Source of the DNA: Pezizomycotina sp. ARF18
Lineage: Eukaryota > Ascomycota
DNA length: 39,828 nt
Assembly (NCBI GenBank): GCA_002224055.1
Contig: AZLU01000305.1
Span: 1 to 39,828, forward strand
Direction: 5' to 3'
The notes beneath the pieces are model-generated. The model worked only from the letters and a program-made list of their open reading frames with translations. It searched no databases and was not told where the DNA came from. The translations under genes were made by a program, and so were the position numbers. Below are positions 12,984 to 24,346 of the stretch, one piece after another (position 1 is the first letter of the stretch; each line of letters opens with the position of its first letter).

Positions 12984-14856
12984 TTGGGGGAGCAAAACAA
13001 AAAAAAAAAAAAAAAAATGGGTGGGGGAAGGGAAGAGTGTTGAAGGTGAAAGGAATGGCAAGGGGAGAAGAGCAGAATGTAGAAAAGGGTCCTTTTTATA
13101 TTGCTTGAAGTAAGGTTAAACTTCTTAGAAGTATTGTTATAGAAAAGGCTAAATGATTGATTGACGTTAAAAATCAATCTTTAAATCGCACGATAGTTCA
13201 AACCTTGCACATCATATAATGAGCAAAATGATTATATCGAGCATGAAAACTCCGAAGAACAAAAACACATAAATAACAGGCACGTCTGCCTTTAAGTATA
13301 GAGAATACTAGCTAGTAAAACTGCATATTACACTATCGGTACTAATGGCAGGGAGAAAAGCCTTTTATTAAGGGCTCAAGTTTAAAACCTAGAATTTTAA
13401 CCAGATGAACAACATCGCTGCACTTGACGATTTTCAAGAAAAACTGAGCTTTTTAGGGCTTGTACGCCAACTTGAATTCATTATGAACATATCCTTCAAA
13501 GATGATATCACAAATAATATATCTTTCAGTACAGAATTTCCAAGGAAACTTACTAGACCCCAGGTTTCATGAATATTAAGTTCCTAACTTATTGAGTTGT
13601 TGTCTTGAGCTCAGCACTTGTAGAAATGCAACAACCCGCCTAAGAATTCAAAATGTAAAGGAGGAAACAAATATATAGGCCTGTATTCGCATGCTTTTCT
13701 CTACCCTTACCGAGATCACTGTAATACATTTTCCAAATGCTAATACGTACAGTATTCTCCTAATTTTAATACTCAAGATCTCACAATACGAGACTACTTA
13801 TTTAATTTATTTACTGAGCTTTTATTGTTGATTTTTTTTAAAATTTTTTTTTTTGAGAAATTGGACGGTACGGGCCCTGTGCCGCTGTTTTTCGAAAATA
13901 TATATTATTATTTTTGCCTCTGAGTCGTGTACTGCTAGAACAATTTCACGATGACAAGGACTATTTCCTTTAATCCCTCCTGTTAACCTTTACTCCTTCT
14001 TCCCTTCCTTCTTCTCCTCTACATCTTTACTCAATAATTGTTTTTCATTTCACGGTACTCCTTTTACTTTACACTTTTTTCATAATAATATCAAACTCCT
14101 TTTCTTATATATATTTATTTTCGAAGTGCACACCCATATTCAAAGACCCCTAACGAGGTCCGTAAGAAACGCTAGTAGGTAGTACTTGAGCAGTCCCTTC
14201 CCATTCCATCCCGTTCTCGCTCAGTCTACATCCCAAGCATCTTTAATTGGGGAACGAACGCCTTGAACTGATAGCTGATTCATCTATTCGTTAGGTATTA
14301 CCTTTGCTCTAGTTTGTTCCCTTGACGTACTCTGCAAAAAATACGTCTCGAAAGCTCGGTAAGAGACTCAACACGGTTCCTATATTCTTCCCCTTTCTCC
14401 CCTCAGTGCCTTGGTTTGGACGTAAAAGGGATTCGTCACCCTCCTTTGATCACGTCTTTCTTTTTTAGGTTTCATCTAGGTCCGCCGCGTAGCTACGTTC
14501 GAGCTCCGCCCTTTGAAGAATGGGTTCTTCTGATCTTACCTCATTCGCCGCTAAGCACCCTACTTGGGGAAGATAAAGTGTTGCGCAGTTTCAAATACGA
14601 GTGAGTGGGGAAGATCTCGACGAGTTTTCGGTTGGTCTTTCAAAGCCTCTGTTTGAAGTACATTTCCTTGATTTGCTAAACGAGTATACTTAGAAACCCC
14701 AACACGGCGCATGGCAAGACCAGATCAATAGGATCTGGGATCGGGTTAACGTGGGCAGGGTAGTGTGGTCATCAGCCACAACTCTGGCCCGTTAGCATTG
14801 GTGGTAGCATTGTTGTAAGTGAATGATGCGCACATAAGAGAATCTGCATGACCTCA

Positions 14857-14858
<2 letters not shown>

Positions 14859-14893
<35 letters not shown>
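14859..14893. repeat. Poly(T) tract, 35 nt
   Basis: Uninterrupted run of 35 T on the + strand at the right edge of the gene desert, directly upstream of the coding-like segment near 15082. Confidence 0.9.
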
Positions 14894-14894
<1 letters not shown>

Positions 14895-15081
14895 TGAAAG
14901 CAAAGTTGCTGATCAATGTGTGAAGACCAACCCAAGCGGCCCAGTTTTCTTGCCAGAGTCGAATCCAGCTGCGACCGGAGCCAACCTCTTGCCTAGGTCA
15001 GCCGAATCTTCTTCGTTACATATCCATTTTCGAATAGCAGGGAACAGTTGTGTCCTCGAGCTTTCGAGCTGCAGGCTCGCC

Positions 15082-15252
15082 ATGCTCGGCGCGAAAGAAA
15101 GGGAGAGGTGCGAGGAAGCTTGCGACGAGGCTATCCTCGAAGCTTTCGACCATATAGCCCGAAGGTGCAGGCGTAAGTTTGGCAGTGACTGGGAGCAAGA
15201 GCAACTCCGCGAGGTCAAGCGTTCGAAGACCTTCGGACGAGAGAACTCATAA
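15082..15252 (+). CDS. Unrecognised short coding-like segment, charged and helical
   Basis: From an ATG at 15082 to TAA at 15250-15252, the frame encodes 56 residues starting MLGAKERERCEEACDEAI and continuing with FDHIARRCRRKFGSDWEQEQ. The composition (Glu, Arg, Lys, Ala, spaced for an amphipathic helix) is unlike the Phe/Lys noise of neighbouring AT-rich DNA. The frame stays open upstream into the T tract, so the start is not certain. It may be the first exon of a gene that continues at 15557-15975. The opposite strand is also open, so the strand is not certain. No family recognised. Confidence 0.3.
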   Translation: MLGAKERERCEEACDEAILEAFDHIARRCRRKFGSDWEQEQLREVKRSKTFGRENS

Positions 15253-15309
15253 GTTTCTTTGTGGATGTCCTGTATAATGAAGGGGAGCGGTAAGATCACA
15301 AATCTCTTT

Positions 15310-15340
15310 CTTTTCTTTTCTTTTCTTTTCTTTTCTTTTC
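15310..15340. repeat. (CTTTT)n pentanucleotide microsatellite
   Basis: Six perfect CTTTT units, then CTCT. On the opposite strand it reads as Lys/Arg/Glu repeats, a translation artefact. It lies between two weak coding-like segments and could be the polypyrimidine part of an intron. Confidence 0.85.
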
Positions 15341-15556
15341 TCTATTCCCGTCGCTATTCTTTTTTCCCCTCTATCCGCTTTTAATTGATATGTTGACCGA
15401 TCAATCAGTTTGTGGAGACCATATTTTTCTCGCCGAAATTCCATACCCTCGCAAGATTAAGGCTTGCCACATTTTGGCACATCACCCTCTCGCTAGGCTG
15501 AGCCTTTCGATACAGCGTATCATACGCTTCTCCTCCATACCACAACGTTCCTAGCA

Positions 15557-15975
15557 ATGGTTGGCTGGAGGAGTCCGGAGATCGACTTTCTCAGCACCAG
15601 CATTGCTGAAAGGACGACGCCAGCCATGACCAAGGCAACCGGCAGATACAGAAGAAGTATCGCTTTGAAGCCTGGGGAAGTCAGTCATTTTCCGCATACT
15701 TTCCATTTTTCTTATATTCTTTACAATCAAACAGAGCTAACACGAAGTGATTAGGTCCTGAGAACGTGGCAGACATCGGTGAAGCCAGGGCAACGGACTT
15801 CAAAAGAAGAATCGTGTCCCGAAACACTGGGATCGCGGCTCTGGACATGCTCAGTGGCAAACACTAAGTATGTCGAGGCTGCCTCCATCCTGGACGGTTA
15901 CCGTAAGGGTACCCGGAACGAGGCTTCGAAGGAGGTTCACTTCCGTGAAGTGGTGGAAAGCCTCAGAAAGCGATG
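15557..15975 (+). CDS. Unrecognised coding-like segments, possibly two exons of one gene
   Basis: Moderate-GC sequence with two open stretches. The first contains WRSPEIDFLSTSIAERTTPA or, in another frame, QGNRQIQKKYRFEAWG. A possible intron begins GTCAGT near 15679 and ends ATTAG at 15754. In the frame ...EAWG|SPENVADIGEARA the join reads on into TDFKRRIVSRNTGIAALDML, and after one more frame change into YVEAASILDGYRKG and FREVVESLRKR with a stop at 15974-15976. These look like helical, charged protein but no family was recognised. It could be a small nuclear or structural protein; that is a guess. Frame changes would be needed. Confidence 0.3.
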
Positions 15976-16059
15976 AGGAAGTTGGGGCAAGGCGTGAAAA
16001 GGGAAATTTCGGAGCATTCGCTGATAATGTGGAGAGGAAGAAGGTAAAGTTAGACTAAG

Positions 16060-17124
16060 TTGTTTCTTAGTGACTGAATTTGGTGTAAATTACATTTTTT
16101 AAGAGGGAGTTTTGGGATTAAATTGCTTTGCTTGGTGAGTTATTGGTGGTGCAAGTTGTCTCGTAACTACCCAACTCTAATATTTTATTTGCCCTGCGGA
16201 AAAATTTGGTCTGGGTACGAGACAAGGTGCAAGGCTGGGAATAATTTTTGGGGTTGGCGTTTTTTTTGATAGGGACCGGCTTTTTTTTTTTGTGTAGAGC
16301 GTCTGGAGTTTGTGTAATTATCGGTTTTTGTCTTTTCCAGTAACTATTGCCGGTCTAGAAAGCCCACGTCGAGCCTGCAACAGACGACCCAGACCAATCG
16401 ACCCCACCAGCTTCAGGGCAGTACACCACTAGCACTGTAGACCAACAAGCTCTGATCTCAAGGCTAGTAGTACCGTAAACCGGTGCCATAGGTTTGCTAG
16501 ACCATCCGTTAGTTGGGCAAACTGATGCATTCATGGAGTTTTTCCCATATTCACTAGCTCCGTTGTAATCACAAAAAACGAAGGCGGTGAAACAGGACTA
16601 TTATTATTATCGTATACACTTAGTATATTAAAAAATTTTGTATAGTAAAAATATGGATGAATGCGAGAGCTGCACAGAGATATGCATATTTATCTGAAGA
16701 GGATGAGCGCACTGGATGAAATTACAAAAAATATATAAAGCAAATGCTCGGAAAATAATGGAACGAAGCAAAAATTGAAGGAGAACTATAGAAAGAGTAA
16801 ACTATTCAAATATGGCTTATAAGAAAAAAACGACACACTGCTTTTTTTTTTTCGGGACAAAAAACACAGTTCTTTTTCATTGAGTCGTTCACGCACTGTT
16901 AGGTGAAACGACCAGGACTGGGAGAAAAACGAAAGGATAACTCTGGACAAAAAAAAGAAAGAAAGAAACTCCAATATTAAGAATACCGTTAAACGCAAAA
17001 TATTCATTATCATTCATGAAAAAGAAAAAAAAAAAAGAAAAACCTCTTTAGAAGGGGCATTACTAGAAGACAAAGCTTCTGCGACAAAAAAAGAAAAAGC
17101 AACAACACCACTATGGTGTATAAA
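16060..17124. other. AT-rich intergenic stretch between convergent genes
   Basis: Nothing coding recognised. The + strand segment at 15.5-16.0 kb and the - strand transcription factor ending at 17125 converge here, so it probably holds both 3' ends. It includes a GT-rich stretch near 16070-16330, short A and T runs, and several AATAAA-like AT-rich hexamers too common in this composition to assign. Confidence 0.5.
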
Positions 17125-19927
17125 TTATATCCCGGACCCAGTACCGAAAAGAATCTCATAAAGCTCCTTATCCTGAAGCGCCTGCATGTCGTCGTCGCCG
17201 CCTGGCCGCCGAACCCACCATACGCAGACCACGGCCCCGCGTTCGAAAACGAGTGCTGCTGATGCTGGCTATGTTGCTGCTGTTGTTGCTGCTGCTGAAA
17301 CCCCGGAATATTATTCAAATGTAACGGTGTAACGTCGTATTTCCCATCGAAAACGGCCCGCTATCCGCCGCATCGTGCGGAACAAGCGTAGCAGCCAGTA
17401 TCGACGGCGTCCCCGGTAAAGGCGTCGAATTATTCGTATGCGGGTGCGGCGTACCATCCATACCACCTCCAAGTTCCATCCCGGGAGTGGCGGGATTATT
17501 CGGCATAGTGTTCGACATTACGACTAGTAACTCTACTACCTCCTCCAATAACGCCCTTAACCCGCCCAGTGTTACAACGTCGAAGTCTACATCCGACGCT
17601 AGAAACAGCGGCGGTCGCAGTCCCATTTTCTCCGCCTCGAGAAACTTTTCGAAGCCGCGCTGAGGACGCGGAAGACGGAGCGGTAGCGTTTTAACTCGTC
17701 GAATTTAGAGCCGACGGCGTGGAGGACGTCCATCACGCATCCCATGTCGCTGCTTACCTGCTCGACTGTGCAGTAACGCCTTCGGAAGCTCGAGAGTTGC
17801 AGAACGGAGCGTAAGAAGATTAAACCGGCTTTGAAGACGCGGTAGCCGACAGCCAGCTGACGAAAATAACTACCTTCCACGCGCTTCGCTGCGGAACGTA
17901 GTACGTATATAGATGCGAAGGCGATGTGCGAGAGTTTCCGGTGGTCTGTGGGCGATAACGCTGGCAGGATGGCGTTACCGGGGCTAGGAGGTGAGCGTTT
18001 GGGAGCTACGAGGAGGAGGAACGCGTCCAGTATACGCCGTCGAAGTAGTCCGTAATCGTTTCCGAGGCGGAGTCGAAGCCGGGGGGAAGTGCGGGGTGTT
18101 GGCGCGCCAGTGGACGAGGTTGGTGAAGTGGTAGTTGAAATCCTTGTCGGGATTCCTCATCAGGTCCGTGCGCAGCAGGTTAAAGCGCATGAAGTGTATG
18201 GCGAACGGTCTATCGGGTGTTTACCGGGTGCTGGAACTATGCAGTAGCTGGGAGTTAGCGAAATATATATATATATATATATACACTACAATCAGATACC
18301 ATAAAGGCACCTTTGACACTGGTGAGATGAATAGACAGAAGGGCTGTATTCTTACTTTGGCAGTAATATCACCATCTTGTATGCCGAGCGGCCTTCCAAG
18401 GGCCTGGCATATACACCGGTCCAGCACGTAACAGCTCCAGAACACCCACCGGCGTTTCTCCCGAATCTCGTCCGTCTCCGTTACGCCGGGTGCTTCCATG
18501 TGGTATCCCAAGCATATCGCCTTTCGGACCGCGAGCCCGATGAAATGCCATGACGGCCCCGCGGAGGGCTGTAAGGCTGTATATGGCGAGCAAAAGCAGC
18601 GCTCTATGGTATCGATGGGATCGTCGGGCGTCGAAGACGTTTCCGACCCTTCCAGGACGGCTTCGAAGTGCCGGATCGCGGCGAAGAGGAAGTGGTTGCT
18701 GAAGAAGAACTGTGCGTCGCGGATTCCTCGTTGAGCGTTATGCCGATCGCTAGGACCATGTATATGATGAAATTTTTAACCGGAGACTCCGGAATAGCGG
18801 CGTGTTTACTGGTGTCACTACCCCGCTCGGGGTCGGCGTGCCGTCCGGTCCCTCGTCGCTCTTCCTCGACTGCCGTTCCAACCAGGCCTGGTAGTACGCT
18901 TCCACCTCGAGCTGGTCAAGGCACGGGTACCGAAACTGCACGATCCGGAAGTACTTATCCAAATGCATCCTCCCCGTCTTTCCGGACATCTGGCTCGCCA
19001 TATCCGGCAAAACATGCGGTATCGCATCCGCGAGGTCCGTAAAGAACGGGTTCGCCTTCGATGCCGACGCGGGATTCCTCCCGTCCGTCCTGATGACCGT
19101 CGAAAGCACCTTCGAAACGTAAACGGACCGGCCTCGCTCGAATCACCTATATTGCTCAGAGATAGTATCGACATCGTCGGAAGCGCGGACGCATCGTGTA
19201 TCGGACTATCGCGGCTGCCGCCCCCGGTGTTTCCTCCCGTACCGTTCGTGTCACGGACCCGTTACGCGCGTTATCGCGGCTACCACCGCCGGTACTGCTG
19301 CCGCCGTCGTCGTGGTCGATGTCCATCGTCCTCCCCGAGCTGGTGCTCCCTCATCGACGGGGAAGCGCTGACCGTGCGCGTCCGGCGGTCGTCGAGCGGC
19401 TGCGGTGACGGCGGAGGGGGCATGTCCGACCTCCCCGAGGCCCGGAGGCTGACCAGCTTCTCCTCTATGCTGCTTTCGAGGTACCGGACCTGCGCTTCGA
19501 GCTGCTCGATGTACCTAGTAAGGCGAACAAAGGTTAGTTTGGTTATTGCAGAAAGGACGGTGTATCGAGCGGCGAGCACTGAATCAAAGATTCAAGGAGA
19601 GGATGTAAATACCCTTTCGGCAATCTCGCGGTCTGGGTGGCGCCAGATCTCCTCCGGTCCGTGACGTCGGGGCGTTGCATTGGTGGCCGGACTTTAAGCA
19701 ATTGGAGCACGACGGGAGTTTCCTGTCGCACTGGTGATTCGTTCGCAAAAGTTTAGTCGGAAAATCATCAGACGGGACAAAAAAAAAAAAAGAGGCCAAG
19801 GATATCAAAGAGTGGCGATCGTATACACCGATGATCGAAAAAGGAGAAAACGTACACGCTGTTTCCGTCTGCGGCACCTTTCGCAAGCGATCGGCATCTC
19901 ATTCTTGCCGTTGCTCTGCGCCTGCAT
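17125..19927 (-). CDS. Zn2Cys6 fungal-specific transcription factor (TF1), frames broken
   Basis: A nuclear DNA-binding regulator. The N-terminus starts at an ATG at 19927 (an in-frame stop lies upstream) and reads PIACERCRRRKQR, then across intron 1 CDRKLPSCSNCLKSGHQC, giving the full C-x2-C-x6-C-x6-C-x2-C-x6-C cluster. A linker with a coiled-coil element, PKGYIEQLEAQVRYLES, follows after intron 2. The middle homology region (Fungal_trans-like) includes HFRIVQFRYPCLDQLEVEAY, IYSLTALRG, EKRRWVFWSCYVLDRCICQA and LGRPLGIQDGDI. Later parts include HFMRFNLLRTDLMRNPDKDF and YRVFKAGLIFLRSVLQLSSF. The C-terminus has a Gln/His-rich patch (about 17255-17310) and ends LQDKELYEILFGTGSGI before TAA at 17125-17127. 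Three introns are supported (19731-19855, 19515-19612, 18248-18355). The estimated product is about 800 residues after restoring frames, a normal size for this class. Several single-base indels break it, for example between the cluster and PKGYIEQ near 19677. Target genes are unknown. Confidence 0.88.
18248..18355 (-). other. Intron 3 of TF1, containing an (AT)n run
   Basis: Donor GCCAAA|GTAAGA follows IQDGDITAK. The probable acceptor is AACTCCCAG (other AGs are possible). The interval contains about 20 bp of alternating AT at 18264-18282. The coding sequence resumes toward DRPFAIHFMRFN. Confidence 0.65.
19515..19612 (-). other. Intron 2 of TF1
   Basis: Donor AAAGG|GTATTT and acceptor CTTACTAG|GTACATC on the - strand, phase 2. 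Joining gives LPKG-YIEQLEAQ, the usual linker entry after a Zn2Cys6 cluster. Length 98 nt. Confidence 0.8.
19731..19855 (-). other. Intron 1 of TF1, splitting the zinc cluster
   Basis: On the - strand the exon ends CAGCGT|GTACGT and resumes CACCAG|TGCGAC, phase 0. Joining restores ...KQR-CDR... with correct cysteine spacing. Length 125 nt. Confidence 0.85.
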
Positions 19928-21351
19928 CAGGTGCGCAGCGGCTACGAGGGGATCGTTGCAGGCATCCTCGTTGACGTTGTCCGTCTATCGCCTCTTCTCC
20001 CGTGTGACACTCGTCAAGGGAGATGGATTTAGAATTGAGGTACTTTCGGAGGGCGAGAATGTCGTGACAAGTTTTGTTTTTCTATATTTTCGTCCCCGTC
20101 GTTTGAACATGTAAAAGCAAGTAAGGAACAGAAAGGGAAAGTCGACAACGGAGCTTAAAGGGAGTGAATGGAAAAGAAGGAGAGAGTTTATTGGGGAAGG
20201 GATGGATGAAATGGATGATGGGGTCAAATATAGACTTGTAGTTAGAAAAAGGCAAGCCCTTTTTTTTTTTTTCTTTTTTTTTCTTTTCTCTCCTTCAGCT
20301 CCTCCAATAATGCAATGCAGCAGCACACGAAGTGCTATTATAATAATAGGATCTACTCCGCCGGTGTTCGGGAATATGCGGCCGGGGACTTTGACTGGAA
20401 CGATGGGAGAAGAAGAGAAATTATTGGCTAAGTATTATTCCACTTTCCAAGACTCTGCGAAGGAGAGAAAAAAAAAAAAAAAAAGATACTATCAGGGAAA
20501 AACAACCTATGAAATCGTATGAGTTTTTCTTAGTCACGAGTTTCACCCATAAAAATTTGCACCACACCCTTTTTTTCCTGCTTTGAGCTATTCTGTTTTT
20601 TTTTTTTTTTTTTTTTTTTTCCGTGCCAATTAAAGAGCTCATCAAGTCAACGTGTGGAAAGCGTATGAGAAGAATTGGATGGAAAAAAGAGGGGGAAATT
20701 ATTCATCATCAAATATTACTTATTTAGTGGACTTGTTATTCTGTGTCAAATCATATACTGCGTAAAACAGGCTGTGTCTGAGATGGATTGCTGACTTTTG
20801 ATATTCTGCTTTTTTTTTTATTTTTTTTAAACGATTCTAAGGTCTACGATCATGAGTTTTTCTAAGGAGACATTATGGGAATTATAAGGTAAATCGTTAT
20901 TAGAAATCGTCATTAATCCAAATAGTAGTGTAGTTAGTAGAAATTGTATAAAATCAGATAAATAAAATAAAATCAAGAGAAAAAGGACATATTGAAAATA
21001 TTATATGGAAGAATACTGAATGCAATACATGTATGAAATTACATGATAAGGATATAGTAAAGAATGAAACGACAAAATAAGAAGCTATTAAAAAATATAC
21101 TCATACACAACTCTCTAGATGGCCATCTAATTTTTTATATGTATGTACAAGAAAGAAAAAAAAAAATTATTTTTAGAAAATGCAGATGGTGTAAGGAATC
21201 GAGCTTGTATGGAAAAAAAAAAAAAAAAGGAATATTTTAAAGACTCCAAAATCAAGGACATTAAACTTATAAGTTTTAAGAAAGAAAGAATGCCAAACAG
21301 CGAAGAAAATTCGTAAAAAAACAAAGTAGTAAATAAAAAGAACACCTTTTT
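19928..21351. other. Intergenic region between the two tandem transcription factors
   Basis: It should hold the promoter and 5' leader of TF1 and the 3' end of TF2, both on the - strand. It is AT-rich, with T/A tracts at 20261-20283 (interrupted), 20467-20484 (A) and 20596-20620 (25 T), and A runs near 21161 and 21212. No coding sequence recognised on either strand. Confidence 0.55.
20596..20620. repeat. Poly(T) tract, 25 nt
   Basis: Uninterrupted T run on the + strand in the interval between the two transcription factor genes, about 670 bp upstream of the TF1 start codon, so plausibly in or near its promoter. Confidence 0.9.
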
Positions 21352-24012
21352 TCACCGTCCTTCCAAGAGGATTTCCAAAAAGTTGGCCACTCGGGCATCA
21401 GACCGTCGAGGTCGTAATCGTAACCGCCGGTGACACCGCTCTCGAGCGAGACGGGAACTGCCCGCCGATATGGAGTCGCCAGCTCCGACGGTTGTCCATG
21501 CCCGAGAACCACTCCCCGATCTCGCCCGCCGCGAAATCTGAAATCGGCGGCCACGACTGCGCGGAGTGCGGCGAGCCGTCCGCCGACGTCGCGCTGTGCG
21601 TGGAGGTTGCGAGTGGCGATCTTCTCGTAACCTGAAGGCGGCGAAGCACCGCCGAATTCCCCGTCGACGGTCTGCGACTCGATCGTCGAAGGGTGCTTCC
21701 GGAGGTGCAGGTCGCTCGGACCGCCTCCGGGGCCGGTATTGCACCGCCGTGTTTGTTTTTGGATGTGCTGTGCGAATGCCTTCCGGGTCCCTCGTGCGAG
21801 ACGCGGCGGACGACCTCGCGCATAGCACCTCGAACGTGCGCACATACTTGAGACCATTACCGTCGTCGACGAGCGGTCGCGCCATCACCTCCGAGCGTCT
21901 CCTGGCATGTTTTTAGGGAGTCCTTCTGCTGCTTGAACAGCAACTCGTCCAGTTTTCCGGTCGCTTCCTTGGCCCGCTGCTGCGTCCTCAGGAGGCAGAA
22001 AAGGACGGAGACACCGGCTACGAACACGCGTAGAGCCTACTTCTTGCTGGCTCGATATTTCCCGTCGCCCATAGCCTCTTGTAGAGAATGAGTACTTTGC
22101 GACGCGGCTTCGAAGCACATGTCTATAAGGTCTTGCGGCGGGTAGCCGTGCTGCGCGGGTATCTGGTCAATAAGCGACCTCACAAGCGCCAACTTCTCCT
22201 GGTGGAATTGCAGGTCTAAGTAATCCTTCGTGAAGAAACCGTAGGCGGTAGGCTGTACCGCCGGCGGAGAAGTCGAGCTTCCGCTCTCCAGTTGCTCAGC
22301 TCCGTCACGTACTTGTCAAGTAGCACGTAGAATTTACCGGGAGCGGTTAAAGCCGCAAACTCGCGTGCGATTCGAATATCTTGCTCGCCTGGTAGAAATC
22401 CGAGTTCATCTTCGACGTGATCATCTTCAGCTTAATATTGTAGATAAAAGGGCAATTTCGCTAGTCGGGCGTGGCCGCCCCGTCCTTCCAGGTGTACCAT
22501 ATTCGTAGCCGCCATTACAGACGGCAGATCCCCCGTTGCCCGTATCAGTATGTCATCGTCGATGTCGGCAGGGAGGTCAACTTTGATGTCCTCGTCTGCA
22601 ATGCCGAACGCCGCCCCAGCGTAGACGAAGCGTGTCTGTCTAGCGAATAGCACTGCAGAATAGTCGCCGCCGCATCTGCTCTTCGAAAGCGGACAATGCC
22701 GAGCATGCTTGCTCCGTGACGGATTGATGTGCATCTCGTTCTCGATGCACATCCGCAGGCACAGGTTCGATATATACCAAAGACTCAATCCAGTGGCGCA
22801 GAAGAAACCCAACCGAGCGATTAGGAGCAGGTTCGTTATGCCGTCAATGCTCTGTAGCTTCGGTATCGCATCTATGTACGACATCGCGTAGGCGTAGTAC
22901 TTCATCGGGTTGACGTTGTCCTTGTTAGGGTCTCCGTGTTTGAAGTGGAATACGCTTCCCAGCGCGAAGATCATGAAGGCTCGGAAACAGTCCTGCGCGG
23001 GTAGAGAGTTAAGAGGGGTGTTGTTGAATCCGAGAACCTCTTGGCAAACCCTGATGACCTCCGCTCTACAGATGAAAGGGTGTCTCGGGTGCGCCAGTTC
23101 GAGGTAAGAATTTAGGAGTTGCATGCCCAGCTGCGTCGGAGGTACTTGAGGCGTAAGGTTTGAATATTGGAAAGACGACTTCGCACTGGCCGCTTTCGTA
23201 ACGACCTTCCGCCGTCGTTCGAGAGCAGGGATTTGAGGAGAGTGACATCGGATTGTTTGCTTCGTATCGCCGACATGACGGAATTGATAAGCCTGAAGAT
23301 GCAAGAAGAGAAGGGGAGAGGTCTTGGTTAGCGCACTGGACCATTTAGATAGGCGAGAGCTCTTTCTTTCTCCACATTGCCACCTTACCCGATACGCTAC
23401 CCTCTCCGATAAATCTGGGGTCTGGTCCGGCGGGATTCTGATCGTCTCTGATAATCCGCTGTGGAGAAGATTACTATGGTTATTGCTATTCCCGTTATTG
23501 TTACTGTTGCTATTGCTGCTGCTGTTGTTTGTTGGCCGAGCTATTCCCGTCGTGAGGTGCGTCCGTGCGATGCTCGGTTCTCAGCCGGAACGTTTTCGTC
23601 TGGTATGTGGTTCGTGATCCCGTCGGTATCCTGATCTTCCGATTTGATGGTTTCCAATGTGCCCATGTAGGATTGTAGCTGCTGTATTCGATCTTCCAGG
23701 ATTCTACGTAACTGCAGCTCCCGCCCCAAAAAAATTTTTTTGCGATAAACGTCAGTTTGGAAAAGGAAAAATTTTAATGAACAAGGAGAGGGGGAGGGAA
23801 AAAAAAAAAAGGGACAAAATTAATTCTCGCGAAACTGACCCTCGATGATACTCTTGGTGGTTCGTCGGGTTCGATATCGTACACTCCTCGCCGGCCTTCT
23901 TACAAGCTGTGCATTGAGGCGAAAGAGCGTCGCACTATTTTTCATTGTTCACCCCTCGTCCAATGAGATTAGCCCAAAATCTCATTTACCGTATGAAAGA
24001 GCGAGAGAGAAG

Positions 24013-24044
<32 letters not shown>

Positions 24045-24346
24045 CAGGAAAGATCAATGAGCGATATCTCCATCTCTGCCCATACTGACCCTAATCTTCT
24101 TGCTCCTGCACCTCTGACAAGCTGGCTGGCGATAGATTAACCCCCAAATTACCGTTCCCATTAGCGTTGCTGCTGGTGCTATTGCCATGCCGTTGTTGTT
24201 ATTGTTCCCAGCGTCTGGCGCAACGGCTCCATCCTCCGGTTCGTTATTGTTGTTGCTCTTCGCCGGCGTTTGCGGGGTCTATCCGATGGCGTGCTAATGG
24301 CGGATTCGGCGGTCTCCTTGGGCTCCTGCGCCGACATTGCTGACAT
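21352..24346 (-). CDS. Zn2Cys6 fungal-specific transcription factor (TF2), frames broken
   Basis: A nuclear regulator in the same orientation as TF1. The start is an ATG at 24346 (MSAMSAQEPKETAESA), followed by an Asn/Ser/Gly-rich low-complexity segment. The cluster reads ACQRCRSKKIR, then across intron 1 CDALSPQCTACKKAGEEC, a complete C-x2-C-x6-C-x6-C-x2-C-x6-C. After intron 2 comes RGYVESLEDRIQQLQSYM, a coiled-coil dimerisation element. After intron 3 comes NSVMSAIRSKQSDVTLLKSL, then the middle homology region: SYLELAHPRHPFICRAEVI, DCFRAFMIFALGSVFHFKHG, LLLIARLGFFCATGLSLWYI, LCLRMCIENEMHI, and FGIADEDIKVDLPADIDDD. The distal part includes VSVLFCLLRTQQRAKEATGK. It ends near LMPEWPTF...LEILLEGR with a stop at 21352-21354. 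Estimated product is about 850-900 residues. Single-base indels occur near 24120 (before the cluster) and 23698 (after YVES). Regulated genes are unknown. Confidence 0.88.
23293..23388 (-). other. Intron 3 of TF2
   Basis: Donor ATCGG|GTAAGG and acceptor CTTGCATCTTCAG|GCTTATC on the - strand. The downstream exon reads LINSVMSAIRSKQSD, a typical helix after the coiled-coil in these factors. Length 96 nt. Confidence 0.65.
23712..23839 (-). other. Intron 2 of TF2
   Basis: Donor ATCGAGG|GTCAGT and acceptor GAGCTGCAG|TTACGT, phase 2. Joining gives YHRG-YVESLED, matching the position and phase of TF1 intron 2. Length 128 nt. Confidence 0.8.
23935..24089 (-). other. Intron 1 of TF2, splitting the zinc cluster
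   Basis: Donor ATTAGG|GTCAGT and acceptor AAATAG|TGCGAC on the - strand, phase 0. It sits at the same place in the cluster as TF1 intron 1 (just before the third cysteine). It contains a run of 31 A on the + strand (24013-24043), i.e. a long T tract in the transcript sense. Length 155 nt. Confidence 0.85.

Larger units (their letters stand above)
3468..14858. other. Gene desert of about 11 kb, AT-rich
   Basis: I could not recognise any protein family on either strand. Open frames are short (mostly under 110 codons), overlap on opposite strands and are rich in Phe, Lys, Leu or Ile as expected from AT-rich DNA. The stretch holds T tracts of 21 (5107-5127), 36 (5534-5569), 40 (5927-5966) and 21 nt (9088-9108), an 8-bp hairpin at 6214-6235, three copies of GCAATT at 8998-9015, a 22-bp tandem repeat at 11651-11694 and a GC-rich structured island at 12766-12983. 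No transposon ORF, LTR or terminal inverted repeat was seen. It could be the regulatory region of a flanking gene, a non-coding RNA locus or eroded repeat DNA. Confidence 0.6.

Noticed and set aside
12764-13108. Overlapping open frames on both strands across the GC-rich island
   Set aside because: Open in several frames at once because GC-rich DNA has few stops; the many palindromes explain the sequence better than a protein.
15557-15700. Brief resemblance to a histone H3-like tail (AMTKATGRYRRSIALKPG)
   Set aside because: Only scattered short matches; the H3 histone-fold core does not follow in any frame.
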